DNA of 64,000 nucleotides, from contig CAMDHZ010000014.1 in the NCBI GenBank assembly GCA_945898275.1, positions 1 through 64,000 of the forward strand, in the 5' to 3' direction. Numbering within the stretch: position 1 is the first letter of the stretch; every line of letters begins with the position of its first letter. Below the pieces are notes generated by a model. It saw only the letters and a program-made list of their open reading frames with translations. It was not told the origin of the DNA and did no database searches. The position numbers and the translations under genes were made by a program. This stretch comes from Chitinophaga pinensis (GTDB taxonomy: Bacteria > Bacteroidota > Bacteroidia > UKL13-3). Below are positions 36,065-44,568 of this stretch, one piece after another.

Positions 36065-36232
36065 CTATTTCTTTTTCACATATGTGTGTATGCAAAAGCA
36101 CTTTCTACATTTTACAGCTCTAAATGGTATCCAAACAGAAAACAAGGTATACAACCAAGGTAATTCGCAAGGCTCAATATCCCAATTGCGGCAAGTTGGA
36201 CAAAGTGTAGGGGAATTTCTTTTAAGTATCAT
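36065..36232 (-). CDS. Small CxxC/CxxC protein, possible zinc ribbon
   Basis: A 55-residue open frame from an ATG at 36232 to a TAG at 36065. It begins MILKRNSPTLCPTCRNW and contains Cys11-x2-Cys14 and Cys42-x2-Cys45, with extra Cys22 and Cys47. The paired CxxC knuckles suggest a zinc ribbon. The middle (ELPWLYTLFSVWIPF) is hydrophobic and could touch a membrane. Its ATG overlaps the TGA of the upstream small membrane-protein gene (ATGA), which supports both being real and translationally coupled. No homologue recognised. Confidence 0.6.
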   Translation of the reverse strand: MILKRNSPTLCPTCRNWDIEPCELPWLYTLFSVWIPFRAVKCRKCFCIHTYVKKK

Positions 36233-36420
36233 CTCGTTTTTTCTTCAGCAGGTTTACTTTTAAATCTTATATATTCTTCAGAATGCTTTACGGGCTCTAA
36301 AGTTGTAAGAATAATTACAAAAATGATGATAAATAACAATATCGAAAATGCAAGTATTTTATGATAATTGTTATCATTTAAAAAGAGTTTTGAATAAAGG
36401 CTATATATTTTATCTAACAT
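36229..36420 (-). CDS. Small single-pass membrane protein
   Basis: A 63-residue protein with one strongly hydrophobic helix (about residues 22-42, HKILAFSILLFIIIFVIILT) and a charged C-terminus. No family is recognised. The stop codon overlaps the start of the 55-residue CxxC gene by 4 bp, so the two form a tiny operon. They may be co-regulated with pssA downstream, about 40 bp after the CxxC stop. Confidence 0.6.
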   Translation of the reverse strand: MLDKIYSLYSKLFLNDNNYHKILAFSILLFIIIFVIILTTLEPVKHSEEYIRFKSKPAEEKTR

Positions 36421-36764
36421 AAAATGATAATTTATAATTTTATTTTTTTGAAAAGTGATTTGTACAAAAAAACATCCTAATGATTTACTTTAGCAACAAA
36501 ACAAGGTATTTCAGATTAATTATAGGTTAAATCTTAAAATTTAAGGTATAAGGTATTTTTTGAAGCAAGTAGGTAATTTCCACAGCATTGCTAGTTGGAT
36601 TAATTAACTTTGTTTGTAAAACCAATCGCTCAAATCTAAAAATTTAATTAAACTCTGCATTTGAACGCTAAGCACCTTTGGTTTTGAGAAAGTGTTAGTA
36701 AAGTAACGAAATCCTATTCAGCGCAAAACAATTCTAGTTGGGTTGAATTTTTATTGAAATTCTA

Positions 36765-36779
36765 CTGCAATTTTTGCAG
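36765..36779. repeat. Inverted repeat, 6-bp stem, 3-nt loop
   Basis: CTGCAA and TTGCAG around a TTT loop, 9 bp before a second hairpin. Confidence 0.55.
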
Positions 36780-36788
36780 AAAATGCGC

Positions 36789-36803
36789 GACCCCGCAGGG
36801 GTC
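36789..36803. repeat. Inverted repeat GACCCC-GCA-GGGGTC, REP-like
   Basis: A perfect 6-bp GC-rich stem with a 3-nt loop and no T-run after it, so a poor terminator. It is shaped like a repetitive extragenic palindrome. Confidence 0.55.
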
Positions 36804-36924
36804 AAACCTTCGAATAAACGCGGGAATTGGTTTAATGCAGAAATACGCCTAACCCAAATATGCCATTTTATCTATTTTCCTCTTATTTTTGAAAATAAAC
36901 TCGATTTCGAGTTTGGATCAAACC

Positions 36925-37386
36925 ATGAGAAAATTAGTATATTTTGTTTTGCTATTTTTAGGAAGTTTAACTTCCTGTCTCGCCCAACAAGAAAACGTAG
37001 ACCTTCGCACGGCAAGCGGCAAACTTTTACGCAAATTTGAATACCACCAAAAAAGTAATTTTGATGTTATAAATGGCCGTTTAAATGTAGCCTTGGTTGC
37101 TAGCAATGGTTACGTTTTTGAGGTAAATGGCATTCCTGTTAAAAACATTCAATGTGGCAAAACAGTGAATATTGCCAACTATTCTGTGGTTTTAATTGAC
37201 AATAGATTAGATAAAACGTTTGTCTTGAACCAAAAAAGCAGACCCAATTTAAAAATAAAATGTTTGCCCAATGGTGCCTATGAACTTGTGTTTACTGGCG
37301 ACCTATTTTCTGGCAAAGAAAAATTAAAAGTCTTTGCTAGACTCAAGGGCAGCATCAACCATTCTAGAAACTTGAAAACCAACTAA
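36925..37386 (+). CDS. Hypothetical secreted protein before the T9SS protease
   Basis: I start at the ATG at 36925 (MRKLVYFVLLF). A TTG 36 bp upstream is in frame. The 153-residue product has a signal peptide ending near SCLAQ and then a mostly beta-rich region with no motif I recognise. The protease gene starts 4 bp after its stop, so the two are probably cotranscribed. A role as accessory or propeptide-like protein of the protease is possible but not supported by any motif. Confidence 0.68.
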   Translation: MRKLVYFVLLFLGSLTSCLAQQENVDLRTASGKLLRKFEYHQKSNFDVINGRLNVALVASNGYVFEVNGIPVKNIQCGKTVNIANYSVVLIDNRLDKTFVLNQKSRPNLKIKCLPNGAYELVFTGDLFSGKEKLKVFARLKGSINHSRNLKTN

Positions 37387-37390
37387 AATA

Positions 37391-40300
37391 ATGAAGCACA
37401 TTTTTACTTTTTTTCTGGCCATGGTTCTTTCTTTCGGCCTATTTGCCCAAGAAACAATCAATCCAGCTTCAGCTAAAGACAAGGATGATTTAACACGCAT
37501 TTTAAAACACAATGCAGACCTTAGTCTTTCTGCTGCCATAGAGAAAACAAAAAACATTGACTACCCAAAACGTATGGTTTCTGCCAATGGTAGAATCAAA
37601 GAATTGGTAGGCATTAGCAGCACAGGAATGCCAATATACTTAGAAACCACCAATAACTTAGATGCTGCCAAAACCATCGGAACCAGCAAGGTTTGGCCGG
37701 GTGGTGCGTCTGGACTTAGCCTTAGTGGACAAGGAATGACCAACCGACTTGGGGTTTGGGATGGAGGTGCGGTTAGAGTTGCACATCAGGAGTTTCAATC
37801 TAGAGCGGTACAAGTTGATGGTAGCACTACCTTGAGCGACCACGCCACTCACGTTGCTGGAACCATGGCCGCAGGCGGAGTAGTTGCCAATGCAAAAGGT
37901 ATGGCTTACCAAGCACCCATTCGTTGTTTTGATTGGAATAACGATAACTCAGAAATGTCTTCTGCTGCTGCTAGTGGTTTATTAGTCTCTAATCACTCCT
38001 ACAGCCAAATCAGTGGTTGGAATTATAACGATAACTTTAGCCGCTGGGAGTTTTGGTCTGACCCAAGCATCAGTTTAATAGAAGACCATAAGTACGGATA
38101 TTATGATTTTACCTCTCAATCTTGGGATCAAATTGCCTTGAGCAATCCTAATTACCTCATTTTTGTGGCTGCGGGAAACGATCGCGGTCAAGCTGGTTCT
38201 GCTACTTTTTGGATTCGTGACAACAATGGCGATTGGGTTCAAGGCAATAGCGCCAATAGACCACCTGTAACTGGGCCTTATGATTGCATTAGCGGCGGCC
38301 CAGCCAATGCAAAAAATGTTATGACCATTGGTGCGGTAAACAAAATTGTAAATGGTTGGTCAAAATCTTCTGACGTGGTAATGAGTTCTTTTAGCGGCTG
38401 GGGCCCAACAGATGATGGTAGAATTAAACCAGATGTAGTTGCCAATGGAGTTTCTGTTTACTCAAGTACCAGCACAGGCAATACAGCGTATGCCACTCTA
38501 AACGGAACCTCTATGGCAACGCCTAATGCCAGCGGCTCAGCACTTTTATTACAACAACATTATAACAACAGAAAAAGCAGCTTTATGCGTTCTTCCACTT
38601 TAAAAGGACTCATCATTCACACTGCCGACGAAGCAGGTTCGAATCCTGGTCCGGATTACAGCTTTGGTTGGGGATTGATGAATACGGATAAAGCAGCTTC
38701 AGTAATTTCTGATACCCTTAAAAATAGCATTCAGCAATTGTCTCTTTCTAATAGCGGCACTTATACCTATTCATTTTATGCAGATGGAACTTCTCCTATA
38801 CGAGCTACCATTTGCTGGACAGATAGGCCTGCAACTCCTTTGGATGCTGCCTTGGATGCCCCTAACAAAAGATTGGTAAATGACTTAGACATTCGTTTGC
38901 GCAGAAATTCTGATAATACAAATTTCTTCCCTTACGTGTTAAATCCTGCTTCTCCAGCTAGCGCTGCCACAACTGGCGATAACAACACAGACAATACAGA
39001 ATTAATCCATTTAGGTACTCCAACGGCTGGAATTTATACAATCACTATTTCACACAAAGGTACTTTAACAGGTGGCGCGCAACCTTATGCTTTAATTGTT
39101 TCTGGTATTACACCAAAACCAACTGCAGGTTTTACAAGCAATTCTAAAACAGTTTGTATGAACCAAAGTGTAGCCTTTACCAATCTTTCGGTAGGCGGTA
39201 CTGCTAGAATGTGGTATTTCCCAGGCGGAAATCCTGCCACTTCAAGTGCCTTAAATCCAAATGTTTCCTATGCGGCTCCCGGTAGTTACCCTGTTGCCTT
39301 GCGCATTAGTTCTAGCAACGGATATGATTCAATTTATATTACAGATTACTTAACCGTAGGTGGTATCAGCTTACCAATAGATGAAACCTTTGAAAGCAAT
39401 TCACCAACAAGAAATTTATGGTCTATTGATAATCTGCAAGGTGATAGCACTTGGCGTCTTTGGAATATTGCTGGCACAACACCTGGCAACACCGCCATGG
39501 GAATTAATAATTACGATGTAACCACACAATTTTATACAGACAGAATTGTTTCTCCTGTGTTAGATTTAAGAGGTTTAAGTGCAGCAAGCTTGCAGTTTCA
39601 ACATGCCTACACACGTTATGATAATTCTGCTACAGATTCTTTAATCATTTTAATAAGCACCAATTGTGGCACCAACTATACTCGCTTGGGTGCATTCGGA
39701 GAAAATGGAACTGGTACATTTGCAACTGGGCCAGATAATTCTTTTGCCTCAGTAAATGCATTTATTCCATCAAAGGCTGCTGATTGGTGTGGTGGGGGTT
39801 TAGGAGCTGCTTGTAATACGTTTAACTTAAGCCCATTTGTAGGAAATGCCAACGTAAGGATTCGCTTTGAACAAAAAACAAACAATGGTGGTAACAACCT
39901 ATTTATTGACAACATCAAAATAGTTGGAACGCCTTTAGCGCCTGTGGCAAAATTTTATACCTTGACACCTTCAGTTTGCGTAGGAGATGAGATTCAGTTG
40001 TTGGATTCTTCTTATAATCAACCTAAATCATGGACTTGGTATGTGAGCGATGCTGATACTGCAATTTACAACGTTCGCAGTCCACAAGTTAAGTTCTTAA
40101 GCGCAGGCACAAAAACCATTTCGTTAGTGGTTAAAAATGCCACCGGTCAAGATAGTTTTACGAGAGTGGCTTATATCAATGTGCTGCCTTCTCCAGCCAT
40201 TCCTGCTATTACTTCAAGCAAAGGCAATGCAGTTTGTGATGGTGATAGTACCCTTATCTCAACCGATGTATCCTCAAACTTTATTTGGTATAAAAACAAT

Positions 40301-41185
40301 TTGGTATTTGCTACAAGCGGACCATCATTTACCACTAAAGAAGAAGGATTATATTATGTGCGCGTGAGAGGTGCAAATGGCTGTTGGGCTAAGAGTCAAT
40401 CGTTAGATTTAATGGCAGCAACAACGCCACCAAAGCCAATCATAACAAAGGATTTAACCGGAACACAGTTCTGCGAAGGCGGGGTGTTTAATTTAACTTC
40501 AAGTGCCACAACAGGTAACCAATGGTTTGTAAATGATACCCTTTTTAATGGAGCTACCAATAGAATTCTAAACTTTAATGCTGCTGGTACATTTAAGGTT
40601 CAAATAAGTAACAAAGGTTGTTTAAACATGTCAGACCCTTTAAGCATAGAAATGCTACCACGCCCGCAAACAGGTGAGTTAACTGGAAATACTTGGGCAG
40701 TGAAAGGCGACACGGCTAGGTTTAAGGTTGTGCCAGGGGTTTCAGGCTCTGTATTCAATTGGACACTTTCAGGTGGTTCCATCGAAACAGGTGCTACTAC
40801 GCCAGAGGTTTTGATACGTTTTGGTTCAATCACAAACGCAAGCGTAAATGTGCAAGAGAATGGAAGCAACGGTTGCAAAGGCATTACAAAAACCATCAAT
40901 GTAAACTTGGTTAACACCAGCTTGGCGGCGCATCAAAAAGGTGATTTAAAGTTGTTTCCTAATCCTGCAAGTAATTACTTAAATCTTCAAATGACACAGC
41001 TTGCTGCCAATGCAGAAATTAAAGTAAGTTTATACAATGTATTGGGTCAAGAAATAAAACATGAGCAAGTTAAATATAATGGCCAAGGTTTCGGTTTGAA
41101 CCTAACAGATTTGACTGCGGGCGTTTATGTGATTAAAGTAGAAGCCCAAGGCAAAGTGTTTACTAGAAACTTCGTGAAACAATAA
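37391..41185 (+). CDS. Secreted subtilisin-like serine protease with T9SS sorting domain
   Basis: A 1264-residue protein. A signal peptide ends near LFAQ. The S8 peptidase domain has Asp124 (VWDGG), His151 (DHATHVAGT) and Ser374 (NGTSMATP) as triad candidates. A P-domain-like beta region, PKD-type and Ig-like repeats (about residues 580-1130) follow, then a C-terminal T9SS type A sorting domain (KLFPNPASNYLNL ... VFTRNFVKQ). The protein should cross the outer membrane by type IX secretion and be anchored or released at the surface to digest proteins. The palindrome at 41093 lies in the sorting-domain part. A strong terminator follows. Confidence 0.95.
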   Translation: MKHIFTFFLAMVLSFGLFAQETINPASAKDKDDLTRILKHNADLSLSAAIEKTKNIDYPKRMVSANGRIKELVGISSTGMPIYLETTNNLDAAKTIGTSKVWPGGASGLSLSGQGMTNRLGVWDGGAVRVAHQEFQSRAVQVDGSTTLSDHATHVAGTMAAGGVVANAKGMAYQAPIRCFDWNNDNSEMSSAAASGLLVSNHSYSQISGWNYNDNFSRWEFWSDPSISLIEDHKYGYYDFTSQSWDQIALSNPNYLIFVAAGNDRGQAGSATFWIRDNNGDWVQGNSANRPPVTGPYDCISGGPANAKNVMTIGAVNKIVNGWSKSSDVVMSSFSGWGPTDDGRIKPDVVANGVSVYSSTSTGNTAYATLNGTSMATPNASGSALLLQQHYNNRKSSFMRSSTLKGLIIHTADEAGSNPGPDYSFGWGLMNTDKAASVISDTLKNSIQQLSLSNSGTYTYSFYADGTSPIRATICWTDRPATPLDAALDAPNKRLVNDLDIRLRRNSDNTNFFPYVLNPASPASAATTGDNNTDNTELIHLGTPTAGIYTITISHKGTLTGGAQPYALIVSGITPKPTAGFTSNSKTVCMNQSVAFTNLSVGGTARMWYFPGGNPATSSALNPNVSYAAPGSYPVALRISSSNGYDSIYITDYLTVGGISLPIDETFESNSPTRNLWSIDNLQGDSTWRLWNIAGTTPGNTAMGINNYDVTTQFYTDRIVSPVLDLRGLSAASLQFQHAYTRYDNSATDSLIILISTNCGTNYTRLGAFGENGTGTFATGPDNSFASVNAFIPSKAADWCGGGLGAACNTFNLSPFVGNANVRIRFEQKTNNGGNNLFIDNIKIVGTPLAPVAKFYTLTPSVCVGDEIQLLDSSYNQPKSWTWYVSDADTAIYNVRSPQVKFLSAGTKTISLVVKNATGQDSFTRVAYINVLPSPAIPAITSSKGNAVCDGDSTLISTDVSSNFIWYKNNLVFATSGPSFTTKEEGLYYVRVRGANGCWAKSQSLDLMAATTPPKPIITKDLTGTQFCEGGVFNLTSSATTGNQWFVNDTLFNGATNRILNFNAAGTFKVQISNKGCLNMSDPLSIEMLPRPQTGELTGNTWAVKGDTARFKVVPGVSGSVFNWTLSGGSIETGATTPEVLIRFGSITNASVNVQENGSNGCKGITKTINVNLVNTSLAAHQKGDLKLFPNPASNYLNLQMTQLAANAEIKVSLYNVLGQEIKHEQVKYNGQGFGLNLTDLTAGVYVIKVEAQGKVFTRNFVKQ
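41093..41102. repeat. Iterated palindrome GGTTYRAACC, copy 10
   Basis: GGTTTGAACC flanked by TC and TA, in the T9SS sorting-domain part of the protease gene, read as Gly-Leu-Asn-Leu. Confidence 0.8.
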
Positions 41186-41203
41186 TAAAAGATTAAGCTT
41201 AAG

Positions 41204-41244
41204 AAATTGGCAAATCTTCCAAGGAGGATTTGCCAATTTTTGTT
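41204..41244 (+). terminator. Rho-independent terminator after the protease
   Basis: A 13-bp stem AAATTGGCAAATC/GATTTGCCAATTT (41204-41216 with 41227-41239) with a 10-nt loop, followed by more T residues. Confidence 0.88.
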
Positions 41245-41283
41245 TAAGGAAAAAAATTCCCGAATTAATGGAAAAAAATCCAT

Positions 41284-41308
41284 AAAAAAAATACCCATAA
41301 GTGGGTAT
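41284..41308 (-). terminator. Rho-independent terminator on the minus strand
   Basis: A 7-bp stem ATACCCA/TGGGTAT (41291-41297 with 41302-41308). On the minus strand it is followed by a run of eight T. Probably ends the polyprenyl synthetase transcript. Confidence 0.7.
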
Positions 41309-41409
41309 ATATAGAAGTTTTTATTTGTCTTGATTTGAATTACCAAGTAGTGAATATATACTAGGTCAATAACATCACATCAAAACCGCTTTTGCCTTAA
41401 AACAATTTT

Positions 41410-41455
41410 AAAGGGCTACCCAAAATTATTAGGATAACGGGTAGCCCTTTTTATT
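41410..41455. terminator. Bidirectional hairpin between convergent genes
   Basis: A 12-bp perfect stem AAAGGGCTACCC/GGGTAGCCCTTT (41410-41421 with 41439-41450), T-rich downstream mainly on the plus strand. It is the third hairpin in the 312-bp gap. Confidence 0.75.
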
Positions 41456-41475
41456 TGGCCTCGAATAATACTTTT

Positions 41476-41485
41476 GGTTCAAACC
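41476..41485. repeat. Iterated palindrome GGTTYRAACC, copy 11
   Basis: GGTTCAAACC flanked by TT and AA. Fully intergenic, 12 bp beyond the stop codon of the polyprenyl synthetase gene. Confidence 0.85.
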
Positions 41486-41497
41486 AACACTTTAAAA

Positions 41498-42469
41498 TTA
41501 GTGATTGCGTTCAATAATAAAATCTACCAAAGCATGCAAAGAAGGTTTAGTTGGGCTATCTGGCATTTTTGCTAAAATATCCAATGCTTCTTGTTTAATG
41601 GCATTCATTTTCTCGCGTGTATAGGCAATGCCATTGTGACTATTCACATAATTTATTACCTCAGTCACTTTGGCCTTTTTGTGGTGCTCGTTTTTGATGA
41701 TATTGATGATGCGGTTGCGAGTAGCTTTATCTGCATTATTCAAAGTGTAGATGATGGGCAAGGTGAGCTTTTTCTCTTTAAGGTCGATGCCAGTAGGTTT
41801 GCCTATGTCTTCATCGCCATAATCCAGCAAATCGTCTTTCATTTGAAAGGCAATGCCTGCTTTTTCGCCAAATAAACGCATTTGTTCTACTTGTTCTGGG
41901 CTTGCGCCAGCAGAGGCTGCACCAATCGCACAACAACTAGCAATTAGAGAAGCCGTTTTTTTGCGGATGATGTCAAAATATACTTCTTCTGATAAGTTGA
42001 GATTACGCGTTTTTTCAATTTGAAGCAATTCCCCTTCACTCATTTCTTTAACTGCAGTGCTCACAATTTCTAGTAAGTGGTAATCTTTGTTTTCTACAGA
42101 AAGTAATAGCCCACGCGAGAGCAAATAATCACCCACCAAAACAGCAATTTTATTTTTCCAAAGGGCGTTGATAGAAAAGAAACCACGACGTTCGTCACTG
42201 TCATCTACCACGTCGTCGTGCACCAAAGTCGCGGTATGTAAAAGTTCTACTAAACTAGCCGCTCTATAAGTAGATTCATTTACCCCATTAAATAAACTTG
42301 CAGAGAAAAACACAAAAATAGGACGTATTTGCTTGCCTTTACGCTTTACGATATAAGTCATAATGGTGTCCAACAAAGGAACCGAACTGCGCATGGCTTC
42401 TCTGAATTTGCTTTCAAAGGCTTTCAGGTGCTCGTCTATTGGAGCTTTAATTTGATCCAGGTTATTCAC
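41498..42469 (-). CDS. Polyprenyl diphosphate synthetase (trans-isoprenyl type)
   Basis: A 323-residue all-alpha protein with both Asp-rich motifs: LVHDDVVDDSD (first) and KDDLLDYGDED (second). These bind the Mg-diphosphate ends of the allylic and IPP substrates. The length and residues suggest a long-chain product such as the menaquinone side chain (octaprenyl or similar), but the exact chain length cannot be read. It may supply prenyl diphosphate for menA at 58 kb. Confidence 0.92.
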   Translation of the reverse strand: MNNLDQIKAPIDEHLKAFESKFREAMRSSVPLLDTIMTYIVKRKGKQIRPIFVFFSASLFNGVNESTYRAASLVELLHTATLVHDDVVDDSDERRGFFSINALWKNKIAVLVGDYLLSRGLLLSVENKDYHLLEIVSTAVKEMSEGELLQIEKTRNLNLSEEVYFDIIRKKTASLIASCCAIGAASAGASPEQVEQMRLFGEKAGIAFQMKDDLLDYGDEDIGKPTGIDLKEKKLTLPIIYTLNNADKATRNRIINIIKNEHHKKAKVTEVINYVNSHNGIAYTREKMNAIKQEALDILAKMPDSPTKPSLHALVDFIIERNH

Positions 42470-42535
42470 TCACCCGCAAAGAAAGCAATTTTATGATGGA
42501 TTTGCAGCAATAAACAAAAGCTGTTTATTTGCAGT

Positions 42536-43903
42536 ATGGCTAAGGTTCAAACAACATTCTTCTGCCGCAATTGCGGAGCTTCTTCGGCAAAATGGGTTGG
42601 AAAGTGCCCTGCTTGTAACGAGTGGAATACTTATGTAGAAGAGGTAATTCATAAAGAAAAGACAGATTATAAAAGCACTTGGAAGAAAGAAACCAATGGG
42701 ATTTCAAAAAAACCTGTTCTTATAAATGAAATCGAAAAGGGCAATGAAATGCGCATTGTCCTAAAAGACCATGAGCTAAATAGGGTTTTGGGCGGTGGAT
42801 TAGTGCCAGGTTCTGTCATTTTAATTGGAGGCGAACCAGGAATAGGGAAGTCGACACTCCTTTTGCAAGTTGCATTGCAGTTTCAAAAGTATAAGGTATT
42901 ATACATCAGTGGTGAAGAAAGTGAATCTCAAATAAAAATGCGCGCTGAACGCATTCCATTTTCAAACGAAAATTGTTTTCTCTTCACAGAAACCAGCACA
43001 CAAAAAATTGGCAAAGCTTTTAAAGAATTGGAGCCAGATTTGGTGGTGGTAGATTCTATTCAAACCTTGCAAAGCGATTTAATAGACAGTACGCCTGGAA
43101 GTATCTCTCAAATTAAAGAAACTGCAGGAGAAATGATACGCTTTGCCAAAGAAACTGGAACACCTGTTTTTCTAATAGGCCATATAACCAAAGATGGTAC
43201 TTTAGCTGGTCCTAAGTTGTTAGAACACATGGTAGACACAGTTTTGCAGTTTGAAGGCGATAGGCACCATGTTTATCGCATTTTAAGAAGCACTAAGAAT
43301 AGGTTTGGTTCAACCAACGAAATAGGTATTTACGAAATGCAAGGAGGTGGATTAAGAGAAGTAAGTAATCCTTCAGAAATTTTAATTACCCAGAGAGATG
43401 AAAGCTTAAGCGGGGTTTCTATCTCTGCAACGCTAGAAGGGATGCGCCCATTACTTATAGAAACACAAGCCCTTGTAAGTGCCGCAGTTTATGGCACTCC
43501 CCAACGAAACTCCAATGGTTATGATGCCAAAAGGTTAAACATGTTGTTGGCCATTTTAGAAAAGAAATGCGGTTTAAGAATGGGCATGCAAGATGTGTTT
43601 GTTAACATCGCTGGCGGACTGAGAATTGAGGACCCAGGCATTGATTTGGGAATTGTTGCAGCTATTGTCAGTAGTTATGAAAGTGTTGCCATAAGCAATA
43701 AAATTGCGTTTATAGGAGAAATTGGCTTAAGCGGAGAAATACGCGCAGTGAGTAGGATAGAGCAGCGGATTGGTGAGGCAGAAAAACTTGGTTTTGAAAC
43801 GGTTTACCTAAGCAAATTCAATAAATTGCCAGCCCATAATTTTAAAATAAAATTGGTTGAAATTACCAAGCTAGACGAATTATTGAACTTGCTATTTGGA
43901 TAG
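42536..43903 (+). CDS. radA: DNA repair protein RadA
   Basis: A 455-residue protein with an N-terminal zinc finger (Cys10, Cys13, Cys24, Cys27), Walker A GGEPGIGKST, the RadA-specific KNRFG motif and a C-terminal Lon-like domain. It is a hexameric helicase-like factor that promotes branch migration in recombination and, in some bacteria, uptake of transforming DNA. A TTG/TTTATTTG pair with 19-bp spacing ends 4 bp before the ATG. If it is the promoter, the message would be nearly leaderless. Confidence 0.96.
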   Translation: MAKVQTTFFCRNCGASSAKWVGKCPACNEWNTYVEEVIHKEKTDYKSTWKKETNGISKKPVLINEIEKGNEMRIVLKDHELNRVLGGGLVPGSVILIGGEPGIGKSTLLLQVALQFQKYKVLYISGEESESQIKMRAERIPFSNENCFLFTETSTQKIGKAFKELEPDLVVVDSIQTLQSDLIDSTPGSISQIKETAGEMIRFAKETGTPVFLIGHITKDGTLAGPKLLEHMVDTVLQFEGDRHHVYRILRSTKNRFGSTNEIGIYEMQGGGLREVSNPSEILITQRDESLSGVSISATLEGMRPLLIETQALVSAAVYGTPQRNSNGYDAKRLNMLLAILEKKCGLRMGMQDVFVNIAGGLRIEDPGIDLGIVAAIVSSYESVAISNKIAFIGEIGLSGEIRAVSRIEQRIGEAEKLGFETVYLSKFNKLPAHNFKIKLVEITKLDELLNLLFG

Positions 43904-44521
43904 TTAATTCTGAGGAGCGACTTCCAATTTTTTCAGCTCTGCTCCTAGCCATTTTCCAATGGGTTCATGGGCAAGAATGGTATGTAAGCCAGCTTGTGCA
44001 GCCCCTTTGATGTTAATTCTACTGTCATCAATAAAAACAGTTTCATTTGCTTTTATTTCGGCTTGAACCAAAACTTGTTCGTAGCAAGCTAGCATTGGTT
44101 TACGGCTGCCCATTTCAAAGCTTAGAAATTGAATTTCAAAAAGTTCATTAAAGATTTCTTTGCCATGAGCACGATAAACCTCTTCAATATGGGTATGATT
44201 GGTATTGCTAAGTAAGAATAATCTGTAATGCTTCTTTAATTGCCTCAATAATTCAATCCTTTCTTTTGGGAGGTCTAACAGCATGGCATTCCAAGCATCT
44301 TTAATTTGCTCTCTTGATGCATTTCCTTTTAAGTAGGTAAAAAGACTTTGCAAGAAAAACTCTTCAGTTATTTTTCCCAGTTCATAATCGATAAAGACAG
44401 AATCTTCATGGTTAATTTCGTCTAGGTCTGAACCAAGGCGTTTAAAGGATCTTAAGGTCTTTCCTTGGTCTAGGTCGAGTACCACTCCACCTAAATCAAA
44501 AACTATATTTTTAATTCTCAT
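43904..44521 (-). CDS. HAD-family hydrolase (phosphatase)
   Basis: A 205-residue haloacid dehalogenase-like protein with motif I FDLGGVVLDLD, motif II LLSNTN, a Lys in GSRKPMLA and motif IV FIDDSRIN. The cap is a helical insertion of the HAD-IA type. It probably dephosphorylates a small phosphate ester, with unknown specificity. Its 3' end abuts the convergent radA stop. Confidence 0.9.
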   Translation of the reverse strand: MRIKNIVFDLGGVVLDLDQGKTLRSFKRLGSDLDEINHEDSVFIDYELGKITEEFFLQSLFTYLKGNASREQIKDAWNAMLLDLPKERIELLRQLKKHYRLFLLSNTNHTHIEEVYRAHGKEIFNELFEIQFLSFEMGSRKPMLACYEQVLVQAEIKANETVFIDDSRINIKGAAQAGLHTILAHEPIGKWLGAELKKLEVAPQN

Positions 44522-44568
44522 ACTTCACTTAACTACTGTTAATCAACATTAAAAAATTCGAAAATGTT

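Larger units (their letters stand above)
36421..36924. other. Non-coding stretch with two adjacent hairpins
   Basis: About 500 bp with no convincing gene. It begins AT-rich and ends at the ATG of the secreted protein at 36925. Two perfect inverted repeats lie in its second half, both listed separately. Two off-by-one variants of the iterated palindrome (36799-36808 and about 36915-36924) are here. A reading frame through 36774-37040 begins in the first hairpin and has no domain, so I left it out. Confidence 0.5.

Noticed and set aside
36774-37040. 88-residue open frame overlapping the secreted protein gene
   Set aside because: It starts inside the hairpins, runs out of phase through a gene with a clear signal peptide, and has no motif.
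38634-38648. CAGGTTCGAATCCTG, a perfect look-alike of a tRNA T-arm
   Set aside because: It lies in frame inside the protease gene, where it encodes AGSNPG, and no other tRNA arms are present around it.
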